Shown: positions 4,021-9,851 of the stretch, one piece after another | Position numbering within the stretch: the stretch's first letter is position 1 | Layout of the letters: every line of letters begins with the position of its first letter | Source of the DNA: JASGDB01 sp049841315 | GTDB lineage: Bacteria; Bacteroidota; Bacteroidia; Flavobacteriales; Weeksellaceae | DNA: 9,851 nucleotides | Assembly (NCBI GenBank): GCA_049841315.1 | Contig: JASGDB010000108.1 | Coordinates: 1 to 9,851, forward strand | Direction: 5' to 3' | Translations under genes and position numbers: made by a program | The notes under the pieces: model-generated | The model's input: only the letters and a program-made list of their open reading frames with translations | What the model was told of the DNA's origin: nothing | The model's database searches: none

Positions 4021-5895
4021 ATGACTACAGAAAACAATTTTTCTGAAAACGAAGAAAACAAGCTGAATACAGAGGAAACTTCCAACGTGAAACCAGAAGA
4101 AACCACGCTGGAAAACGAAGCCGAAAAAACGGAAACTTCTGAACCGTCCTCCGAAGAAGAACAATCTGCAGAACCCGAAGTTCTGCACGAAACCGATTCC
4201 GAGGAAGAGGAAGAAGAGCCGAATCATCATGAGGACGAGCGGAGTGTGGAAGTTTTGGCAAGCGAAATGGAGAAAATTGTCAATAAATCCAATGCAGGAG
4301 AAGAACACAAGGAATTCAACAACCTAAAAAACCTTGCTCTCAAAAAAATATCCGAAGAAAAAGACGAGCATAAACAAGCACATCATGACAACGGAAATGA
4401 AGAAGAAAGTTTCAGCTGGGAACATGCTCTGCAGTCGAAAATCAATACACTTATCAATGTTTTTAAAGAAAAATACGATATATTTCAGAAACATCAGGAG
4501 GAAAAACACGCTGAAAATTTTGAAGGAAGAAAAAAAATAATCGAGGAGCTTAAAAACCTTTACACCAATACCGAAGCAGGAACCAATCTTTTCAAAGCCA
4601 TCCGCGAAATCAAGGAAAAATGGAAAAACGCCGGGCAGGTCGCCAAATCCGAGTTCCGCCTTCTCAACAACGATTATTTCCACCACCTGAATCAGTTTTA
4701 TCAGATGCTCGACCTCAATAAGGAATATCTGGAGCAGGAATACGCCCATAACCTTGAGACGAGAAAACACATCATCAAAAGAGCAAAAGAACTGGAAAAC
4801 GAACCCTTAGTACAAAAAGCTCTGAACGAACTGCAATATCTTCACAAGCTCTGGAAAGAAGAAGCAGAGCCGGTTGCAGAAGAATTCCGGGAAGCTACAT
4901 GGGAAGAATTCCGGGAAGTTTCCAATAAAATCCATCAGCGAAAATCCGAACTTTCCGCCATTCTGGAAGAAGAACAAAATAAAAATCTGGAGAGAAAAAA
5001 TGAAATCATCGCTACGATAAAATCTTTTGTTACTCCGGAAAAAGAACCGAACCACAACTACTGGCAAAACGCCATTAAAAAAGTAGAAGAATTAAGAAAC
5101 GAATTCCTGAAACTGGGAAGCGTTCCGAGAAAACTTTCTAATCAGAACTGGGCAGATTTCAAAACGATTTTAAGGGAGTTTAATTCAAAGAAAAACGAAT
5201 ATTATAAAGGACTGAAAGGCTCTCAGCAGACCAATCTGGATGCAAAACTGAAGCTCATCCAGACCGCAAAAGACAATATGCTTTCCGAAGACTGGGATAC
5301 CGCAGTTCCGCTTTTCAAAAAACTTCAGGACGAATGGTCCAAAATAGGGCACGTTCCGAGAAGCATGGCGAACAAAGTTTGGGACGAATTCCGAGAAGCC
5401 TGCAACACTTTTTTCAATAATTTCAGAGAAAAAAACAATGCTTCAACCGACAACTGGAAAAGCAATTACAAGCAAAAAATGGCTATCCTCGAAGAGTTGA
5501 AAACCATCACTGATGAGGAAGGAAGCGTAGAACGCATCGAAGCACTGAAAACCGCATGGAACAACATCGGAAAAGTGCCGAGAGACAAAATGAACATCAA
5601 CACAGAGTTCAATAAAACGCTCCGCGATAAGCTGAAACTCAACAGAATCAACGAGTACGATTTGAAAGAAGAAGGGCTTTCTGAAAACCAACTGACGGAC
5701 AAAGCAAGAAAAATCAAAAACCAGCTTGCCGATTTGGAAGCGGAAGTCGTGAAATTAGAAAACAACCTCGGTTTCTTCAACAATCCGTCGAGAGAAAATC
5801 CTCTCCTAAAAGATACTTTCGATAAGATTGACGAGAAAAAATCTCAGATTGAAAGCCTGAAACAGTCTTTACACAACATCATAGCCGGAGAATAA
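4021..5895 (+). CDS. DUF349-repeat protein
   Basis: A 624-residue all-helical protein. Residues 1 to about 75 are very acidic and Glu-rich with low complexity, probably disordered. From about 145 onward there are about five DUF349 repeats, recognisable by a long helix, then motifs such as AIREIKEKWKNAGQVAKSE, ALNELQYLHKLWKEEAEPVAEE, VEELRNEFLKLGSVPRKL, LQDEWSKIGHVPRS and LKTAWNNIGKVPRDKM. A C-terminal coiled coil follows (about 560-620). DUF349 proteins are widespread in Bacteroidota, and their biochemical role is not settled as far as I know. ATG 4021 is chosen because it fits the promoter and because the open frame upstream to 3952 would begin at the -7 box. The gene is visibly GC-richer than the island to the left, consistent with a resident core gene. 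The next gene starts one base after its stop. Confidence 0.88.
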   Translation: MTTENNFSENEENKLNTEETSNVKPEETTLENEAEKTETSEPSSEEEQSAEPEVLHETDSEEEEEEPNHHEDERSVEVLASEMEKIVNKSNAGEEHKEFNNLKNLALKKISEEKDEHKQAHHDNGNEEESFSWEHALQSKINTLINVFKEKYDIFQKHQEEKHAENFEGRKKIIEELKNLYTNTEAGTNLFKAIREIKEKWKNAGQVAKSEFRLLNNDYFHHLNQFYQMLDLNKEYLEQEYAHNLETRKHIIKRAKELENEPLVQKALNELQYLHKLWKEEAEPVAEEFREATWEEFREVSNKIHQRKSELSAILEEEQNKNLERKNEIIATIKSFVTPEKEPNHNYWQNAIKKVEELRNEFLKLGSVPRKLSNQNWADFKTILREFNSKKNEYYKGLKGSQQTNLDAKLKLIQTAKDNMLSEDWDTAVPLFKKLQDEWSKIGHVPRSMANKVWDEFREACNTFFNNFREKNNASTDNWKSNYKQKMAILEELKTITDEEGSVERIEALKTAWNNIGKVPRDKMNINTEFNKTLRDKLKLNRINEYDLKEEGLSENQLTDKARKIKNQLADLEAEVVKLENNLGFFNNPSRENPLLKDTFDKIDEKKSQIESLKQSLHNIIAGE

Positions 5896-5896
5896 A

Positions 5897-6493
5897 ATGA
5901 CAATTTTCTACAAATTTTTTATTCTGATTTTTGCATTTACACTCAGTTTTGTACATGCGCAGGATGGAGTTGTGGAAAGGATTTCCGTGCCGGGACCGAT
6001 AGAATTTAACGGAACTGAATTTTTCCTGAGCTGGTCGAAACAAAATTCTAAAACGTTGACCGTACAGGAATTTCTGCCAAAAGATGAAAAAATCGAAGAC
6101 TTTGAACAGCTTTTAAATTTTTCTTATTTCAACAGAGACATCGAGCCGGAAGATGCAGTTCGGGCAAAGGTGGAATCCGTACAGAAAATCATGGAAAAAG
6201 ACAAATTTGCTTCGGTAAATGTAACGGAAAGTCCCGACGGAAAAGAGTTTATTGTCGACTACACGCTTTCGGTTTCAGAGGGAGAAAACAATTATCTGGA
6301 ATACAACATTTACAGGTTCAAAAAATATCCGGAAAAAGAAAACAAACCATTGTTGGTTTTGTCTTATGCAAAAAGAATTTACGGAGATTTGAAACCGTCA
6401 ATGAAAGCACTTTCAAGACAGCGAAATACATTGATGAAGATGATGATAGACTATAAAATTCCGCCAATCACCGTTATCAATCAGTATAAATAA
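5897..6493 (+). CDS. Secreted or periplasmic hypothetical protein
   Basis: A 198-residue protein with a clear Sec signal peptide: a short basic start, a hydrophobic core (6-19) and a likely cleavage VHA|QD after residue 21. There is no lipobox cysteine, so it is probably a soluble periplasmic or secreted protein. The rest is mixed alpha/beta with no motif I recognise; KENKPLLVLSYAKRIYG and a basic C-terminus are visible. It starts one base after the DUF349 stop (TAAAATG), so the two are almost certainly one operon. A strong hairpin follows its stop codon. Confidence 0.75.
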   Translation: MTIFYKFFILIFAFTLSFVHAQDGVVERISVPGPIEFNGTEFFLSWSKQNSKTLTVQEFLPKDEKIEDFEQLLNFSYFNRDIEPEDAVRAKVESVQKIMEKDKFASVNVTESPDGKEFIVDYTLSVSEGENNYLEYNIYRFKKYPEKENKPLLVLSYAKRIYGDLKPSMKALSRQRNTLMKMMIDYKIPPITVINQYK

Positions 6494-6515
6494 AATAAGT
6501 CTGAAAAAAAAAATC

Positions 6516-6550
6516 AATGTCAGGATTTTATTAAAATCCTGACATTTTCA
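6516..6550 (+). terminator. Strong hairpin, probable terminator of the DUF349 operon
   Basis: A perfect 14-bp stem AATGTCAGGATTTT (6516-6529) / AAAATCCTGACATT (6533-6546) with a 3-nt loop. Only a short T tract (TTTTC) follows, while about ten A precede it. It ends just 21 nt before the ribD start, leaving little room for a separate ribD promoter. Partial read-through into ribD is likely. Confidence 0.65.
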
Positions 6551-6567
6551 ATAAAATTCATTTCCTA

Positions 6568-7605
6568 ATGATTGACGAATACTATCTGAAACGCTGTATC
6601 GAACTCGCCAAGAAAGCAACCGGAGAAACCTATCCCAATCCTTTGGTAGGAAGCGTAATCGTTCATAACGGAAAAATTATCGGGGAAGGTTTTCACAAAA
6701 AAGCGGGAGAACCGCACGCGGAAATCAATGCGATTAATTCGGTGAAAAATCCCGAACTTCTCCCCGATTCTACCATTTATGTATCGCTCGAACCGTGTTC
6801 ACACTTTGGAAAAACGCCGCCTTGTGCAGAGAAAATCGTAGAAATCGGTTTTAAAAAAGTGGCTATCGGAGCAATGGATTCTCACGAAAAAGTAAACGGA
6901 AAAGGGAAACAAATCATTGAAAATGCGGGAATAGAAGTCGTTTCCGGAATTCTGGAAGAAGAATGTACGGAAATGAACAAACGGTTTTTCAGGTTTCATC
7001 AGAAAAAACGTCCTTACATTATTTTAAAATGGGCGGAATCTGCGGACGGTTTTATGGACAAAAATTTTAAACCGTATCAAATCGGAAATGTTTTAACCAA
7101 ACAATTCGTTCATCAAATAAGAAGCGAAGAACACGCCATTTTGGTCGGTACACAAACCGCTTTGAATGATAATCCGTCGCTCACAACAAGGGAAATTTCC
7201 GGTAGAAATCCCGTGAGAATTTTGATAGATTTTGATTTAAAAGTTCCGCAAAATTTCAACATTTATAATGAAGAAGCGGAAACGCTGGTTTTCAATTCAT
7301 TAAAAGATTCGGTGGAAAATAATATCCGTTTTATTAAAATTGAAAAGCAAAATTTTCTAAAAATTCTGATGCAGAAATTGTATGAATTGCAGATTCAGTC
7401 GGTTTTGGCGGAAGGCGGAAGATTTACGCTTCAACAATTCATTAATGAAAATCTTTGGGACGAAGCGGTTGTCATTAAAAATGAAAATTTAAAATTAGAA
7501 AACGGAACGAAAGCTCCGGAATTTGGTTTTTCTCCTTTAAAATCGGAAAATTTTCGGAATAATGTGGTGGAGTTTTACAGATTCAGGGAATCTTCCCATT
7601 TGTGA
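6568..7605 (+). CDS. ribD: Bifunctional riboflavin biosynthesis deaminase/reductase RibD
   Basis: A 345-residue protein, the usual length for the fused enzyme. It converts diamino-hydroxy-phosphoribosylaminopyrimidine through deamination and side-chain reduction to 5-amino-6-ribitylamino-uracil phosphate in the cytoplasm. The N-terminal deaminase domain (1 to about 145) has PNPLVGSVIV, the zinc/catalytic HAE (H50, E52) and PCSHFGKTPPC (C77, C86). The C-terminal reductase domain (about 147-340) has RPYIILKWAESADG, GTQTALNDNPSLTTR, GRNPVRILID and VLAEGG. All expected metal and catalytic residues are present. No FMN riboswitch is seen upstream. The last residues (RESSHL) are encoded by DNA that also encodes the end of the convergent toxin gene, so the native C-terminus may have been replaced. 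Confidence 0.95.
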   Translation: MIDEYYLKRCIELAKKATGETYPNPLVGSVIVHNGKIIGEGFHKKAGEPHAEINAINSVKNPELLPDSTIYVSLEPCSHFGKTPPCAEKIVEIGFKKVAIGAMDSHEKVNGKGKQIIENAGIEVVSGILEEECTEMNKRFFRFHQKKRPYIILKWAESADGFMDKNFKPYQIGNVLTKQFVHQIRSEEHAILVGTQTALNDNPSLTTREISGRNPVRILIDFDLKVPQNFNIYNEEAETLVFNSLKDSVENNIRFIKIEKQNFLKILMQKLYELQIQSVLAEGGRFTLQQFINENLWDEAVVIKNENLKLENGTKAPEFGFSPLKSENFRNNVVEFYRFRESSHL

Positions 7606-7862
7606 AATCCGAAAACGACAATCATATTTTCAGATTTATTTACTTCGTAAATTATCGAGTATCCTTTGATAATCAGTTCTCTTATATTTTCGTCATCAAA
7701 AAATTTCGATTTCTTATTTTTAAAAGGCACTTCTTTAATTTTCTTGATTTCTGAAAAAACAAGCTTGTTGAATCTTTTTGCAGCAATTGGTTTATCCAAA
7801 GAAATATATTGGATTTGCCTTTTCAACTTTTGACGACATTCGGTTGTTAATTCAGTTTTCAT
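7575..7862 (-). CDS. RelE/ParE-family toxin (second toxin-antitoxin operon)
   Basis: A 95-residue protein with the ParE/RelE order. The helical N-terminal half contains YISLDKPIAAKRFNKLVFSE. The motif FDDENIRELIIKGYSIIYEV (the strand with a conserved R-E-L) and IVVFGFHKW near the end follow. It is likely a gyrase- or mRNA-directed toxin of the superfamily; the target cannot be assigned. Its start overlaps the antitoxin stop by 4 nt (ATGA at 7859-7862 on the minus strand). Its last 31 bases overlap the end of ribD in convergent orientation, an unusually tight fit for a mobile module beside a core gene. Confidence 0.85.
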   Translation of the reverse strand: MKTELTTECRQKLKRQIQYISLDKPIAAKRFNKLVFSEIKKIKEVPFKNKKSKFFDDENIRELIIKGYSIIYEVNKSENMIVVFGFHKWEDSLNL

Positions 7863-8086
7863 TCTTCAAAAAGAGAATTCATTTCTTTTTCAAATTCTTC
7901 CAAACTCATCAGTTCGGTCTCTCCGTTTTTGTAAGCAAGATAATCTTTCTGTAATTCCGCCTTTGTTTCATCAAAACGGGTATTTTTTCCTTCTACAATT
8001 TCCAATTCATTTTTAGAAAATGTTTCCAAAAATTTCATCAGTTTTTCTTTTACCGAAGTGTTGTATTGCAAAGTGATGGTATCCAT
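7859..8086 (-). CDS. RelB-like antitoxin (second toxin-antitoxin operon)
   Basis: A 75-residue acidic protein. The N-terminus TITLQYNTSVKEKLMKFLETF looks like a small dimerisation/DNA-contact unit. The C-terminal half, with GETELMSLEEFEKEMNSLFEE, is the helical toxin-binding tail common in Bacteroidota RelB-type antitoxins. It overlaps the downstream toxin start by 4 nt, so the pair is co-translated. It is not closely similar to the other antitoxin in this window, so the two operons have separate origins. Confidence 0.8.
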   Translation of the reverse strand: MDTITLQYNTSVKEKLMKFLETFSKNELEIVEGKNTRFDETKAELQKDYLAYKNGETELMSLEEFEKEMNSLFEE

Positions 8087-8111
8087 TATGATAATATTTA
8101 AATCGAATTTA

Positions 8112-8120
8112 CAAATTTTA
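8112..8120 (-). promoter_or_regulatory. Possible -7 box of the minus-strand toxin-antitoxin operon
   Basis: On the minus strand the sequence reads TAAAATTTG, the Bacteroidota -7 consensus with one extra spacer base, 25 nt before the antitoxin start. No good -33 element is seen. Confidence 0.3.
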
Positions 8121-8145
8121 TATTATTTCTTCGACTTCAAATTTT

Positions 8146-8153
8146 TAATTTTG
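8146..8153 (+). promoter_or_regulatory. -7 box close to the start codon of the YigZ-family gene
   Basis: TAATTTTG matches TAnnTTTG and ends only 4 nt before the ATG at 8158. If this is the promoter used, the mRNA would start at or within a few bases of the start codon and be leaderless or nearly so. Confidence 0.5.
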
Positions 8154-8157
8154 CCCA

Positions 8158-8763
8158 ATGACTTTTTCCTATCAAACCATAAAAAATCCCGTTGAAAATA
8201 TCCTTCTGAAAGAAAAAGGCAGCAAGTTCATCGGCTTCGCTTATCCGGTTCTGAACGAGGAAGACATCAAAAAAAATCTGGAAAAATTGTACGAAGAACA
8301 CCCGAAAGCCACACATCACTGTTACGCCTTTCGTTTGGGTTTGAATGGCGAAAATTACCGTGCTAATGATGACGGAGAACCGTCCGGGAGTGCAGGATTG
8401 CCGATTTTCAATCAACTTCTTGCGAATGAAATTACCAATGTTTTGGTGGTCGTGATTCGCTATTACGGCGGAACAAAACTCGGAGTCGGCGGTTTGGTAA
8501 AAACGTATAAGGAATCAGCAAAAATCACTTTGGAAGAAGCCGAAATCATCACAAAAGAACTGGAAACGGAAATCAAAATTTCGTTTCCATTTGATAAACA
8601 AAATACGATTTTTACCCTGCTGAACAAATTTAATGCTAAAATTCGGGATTTTCAAACCAATGAAATCTGTACAATTTCGGCAGAAATAAAAACCTCCGAA
8701 AAAGAAAATATTTCCAAAGCGCTTAAAGAAATACTGTTTGCAGAGATTTTTTTCTTTGAATAA
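8158..8763 (+). CDS. yigZ: YigZ/IMPACT (UPF0029) family protein
   Basis: This 201-residue protein is full length. The N-terminal UPF0029/IMPACT domain contains the two signatures DDGEPSGSAG (71-80) and RYYGGTKLGVGGLVKTY (101-117). The C-terminal part (about 135-200) corresponds to the ferredoxin-like DUF1949 domain. Eukaryotic IMPACT modulates GCN2 signalling; the bacterial role is unclear, with nucleic-acid or ribosome-related binding suggested by structure. It has conserved core-gene character. The start is fixed by the in-frame ATG and by homologues beginning with similar -Y-x-T-I- residues. A 10-base T run follows the stop without a clear hairpin. Confidence 0.92.
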   Translation: MTFSYQTIKNPVENILLKEKGSKFIGFAYPVLNEEDIKKNLEKLYEEHPKATHHCYAFRLGLNGENYRANDDGEPSGSAGLPIFNQLLANEITNVLVVVIRYYGGTKLGVGGLVKTYKESAKITLEEAEIITKELETEIKISFPFDKQNTIFTLLNKFNAKIRDFQTNEICTISAEIKTSEKENISKALKEILFAEIFFFE

Positions 8764-8826
8764 TTTTTTTTTTCAAGTAGGTTTGTCAAATAAATAAATT
8801 GAATTAGGTATTTATGTATTGTTGCA

Positions 8827-9036
8827 AATCCCGATTTACTCGGATTAATCAAAAGAGGAATTAAATTTTGGCTAAAGTCTTTTGGCAATCGCCTCTTTTA
8901 TAAATGGGCTAAAGCCCATTCTATTGATGTTTTACAAATATTAATTATATCCCTAATTCAATAAATAAAAAAGTCTAAATTTCGCCTTGTATAATTATAA
9001 ATTTTATCTAAGTAATTCCTCGAGGCTTGCCCCGGG
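8827..9036. repeat. Intergenic block of palindromic repeats between yigZ and the DinB gene
   Basis: The 273-base gap 8764-9036 holds no gene I can support but does hold several hairpins. One is near 8827-8847 (AATCCCGA / TCGGATT with one bulge). A larger inverted repeat AAAAGAGG (8851-8858) / CCTCTTTT (8892-8899) follows. Next is AATGGGCT-AA-AGCCCATT (8903-8920). An imperfect GC-rich hairpin at 9019-9036 has a CTTG loop and abuts the dinB stop codon. GGCTAAAG occurs in two of them. The look is that of dispersed flavobacterial palindromic repeats; the last hairpin may also help end dinB transcription. Confidence 0.6.
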
Positions 9037-9546
9037 TTAGTTTATTTCCGGCAAATACCTTTCCTCAATAATATTCAAATGATGAATATTGTGCCCGACA
9101 ATCAGTTTTCCAATGGTTTCTACTGAGATTTCATTTCCGTTGGCAATTCCGGTCTGCTGTAATTTGTCCTGCGGAAGTTTTGAAAAAAATGCAAGAGAAT
9201 TCAGCCGGTTCAACTGAAAATCTTCAATGATTTCACCTAATTTCAACTGGATCGCAATGCCGTTTCGGGCAAACAATTCTTCATCAAATCCGGAGAGAGC
9301 GGTTTTGTCATTTCTGGCAAAACGCAAGGCTCTGTAACTGAAAATTTTCTCCGTATCGGTCAAATGTTCCAAAAGAATTTTCAAACTCCATTTTCCCTCT
9401 GCATAAGCAAAATTCGCCTGTTCTTCGGAAAGGGAACTGTAGATTTTCAGCGTTTTATTGGTTGTGTTTTTCATTTCCTGAATCCAGTTTTCGGAAGGAA
9501 TTAAATCGAGATAACGCTGAATGTATTTTTCAAAATTGGTCATCAT
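9037..9546 (-). CDS. DinB-superfamily putative metal-binding protein
   Basis: A 169-residue protein with the four-helix DinB/YfiT-like layout. GKWSLKILLEHLTDTE (51-66) carries the first metal-ligand histidine (H61), and GHNIHHLNIIEERYL (151-165) carries the second and third (H152 with H155 or H156). Members are often thiol-dependent metal hydrolases or transferases (for example bacillithiol or mycothiol S-transferases); the substrate here is unknown. The start could be either of the first two methionines. No clear promoter is seen on the minus strand; an inverted repeat GTTG-CTAAA-CAAC lies at 9567-9579 upstream. It is transcribed towards the repeat block. Confidence 0.87.
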   Translation of the reverse strand: MMTNFEKYIQRYLDLIPSENWIQEMKNTTNKTLKIYSSLSEEQANFAYAEGKWSLKILLEHLTDTEKIFSYRALRFARNDKTALSGFDEELFARNGIAIQLKLGEIIEDFQLNRLNSLAFFSKLPQDKLQQTGIANGNEISVETIGKLIVGHNIHHLNIIEERYLPEIN

Positions 9547-9851
9547 AAATAATTTAGATTATTTTTGTTGCTAAACAACCACGAAAGGCACAAAAACCAC
9601 GAAATTTTTTGTTTTTTTTAGTTAAAAACAATTGGTTCTTCGACAAAAACTGTGGATTTTAAAATTTACATTTATCTATAAATTCTCAATTCCTGTTCTT
9701 TTGTCTTGAAACAAAAAAAACAAAAGAAACAAAAGAACCAAAAGTTCAAGACTTGGAAACTCGGCTAAAATTTTAAAGAATTTTCTAAAATTTCCAAAAC
9801 TCGGGCGGAAACCTAAATTAGTCGCATAATGAAATTTTGTCCCGCCCTCGA
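9547..9851. other. Non-coding right end with nested inverted repeats
   Basis: No gene is supported in these 305 bases. The stretch 9695-9752 holds two interleaved inverted repeats: GTTCTTTTG (9695-9703) / CAAAAGAAC (9730-9738), and GTCTTGAA (9703-9710) / TTCAAGAC (9745-9752). They enclose a tandem A-rich stretch of CAAAA units. At the very end GGGCGG (9803-9808) can pair with CCGCCC (9842-9847), suggesting a repeat element that continues past the window. Confidence 0.5.
9578..9604. repeat. Short tandem direct repeat ACCACGAAA
   Basis: ACCACGAAA occurs at 9578-9586 and again at 9596-9604, an 18-bp period, with CACAAAA between. Lines of this type are frequent in flavobacterial intergenic DNA. 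Function is unknown. Confidence 0.5.

Noticed and set aside
4324..4770. Minus-strand open frame inside the DUF349 gene
   Set aside because: Hydrophobic Phe/Val-rich product is the mirror of the Lys/Glu-rich coding strand; no promoter or family resemblance.
6494..6567. FMN riboswitch before ribD
   Set aside because: The gap is only 74 nt and holds a simple hairpin; the multi-stem conserved core of an FMN riboswitch does not fit.
8652..8888. Minus-strand open frame over the end of yigZ
   Set aside because: Mostly antisense to a conserved gene and extending into repeat DNA; no domain seen.

Overview
The window looks like chromosomal DNA of a member of the Bacteroidota, most likely a Chryseobacterium/Kaistella-type flavobacterium. 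The grounds are an AT-rich base composition, repeated -7 boxes of the form TAnnTTTG, start codons without clear Shine-Dalgarno sequences, a large DUF349 protein, and intergenic repeats of a flavobacterial look. This placement comes from sequence features and family knowledge, not from a database search.

Left part (1-3950) is an accessory island built from small stress/defence modules. It begins with the tail of what may be a transposase and its terminator. Next come a small XRE repressor and an Abi_2 (AbiF/AbiD-like) HEPN protein, followed by a compact non-coding RNA gene with its own promoter, two hairpins and a terminator. Then come a divergent pair (XRE repressor on the minus strand, TM2-domain membrane protein on the plus strand), a RelB/RelE-type toxin-antitoxin operon with a third small ORF, and an orphan UPF0175 antitoxin-like gene. 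Three diverged copies of one ~87-90 bp sequence separate these modules. Each copy encodes what appears to be the last 28-29 residues of ClpB, in frame and with its stop codon. The 3' end of clpB therefore appears to have served repeatedly as an insertion point, with each cargo bringing or leaving a clpB tail.

Middle part (4021-7605) is core-like. A 624-residue DUF349-repeat protein is followed after one base by a small secreted protein. A strong hairpin comes next, then ribD, the bifunctional deaminase/reductase of riboflavin synthesis.

Right part (7575-9851): a second RelB/RelE-type toxin-antitoxin operon lies on the minus strand, and its 3' end overlaps the 3' end of ribD. After it come a YigZ/IMPACT-family gene with a -7 box almost touching its start codon, a block of palindromic intergenic repeats, a DinB-superfamily gene on the minus strand, and a 305-base non-coding end with nested inverted repeats.

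The best candidate for an under-described system is the Abi_2 protein with its adjacent structured RNA (555-1554). It fits the idea of an RNA-neutralised HEPN toxin. Next comes the tandem clpB-tail architecture that organises the whole island.
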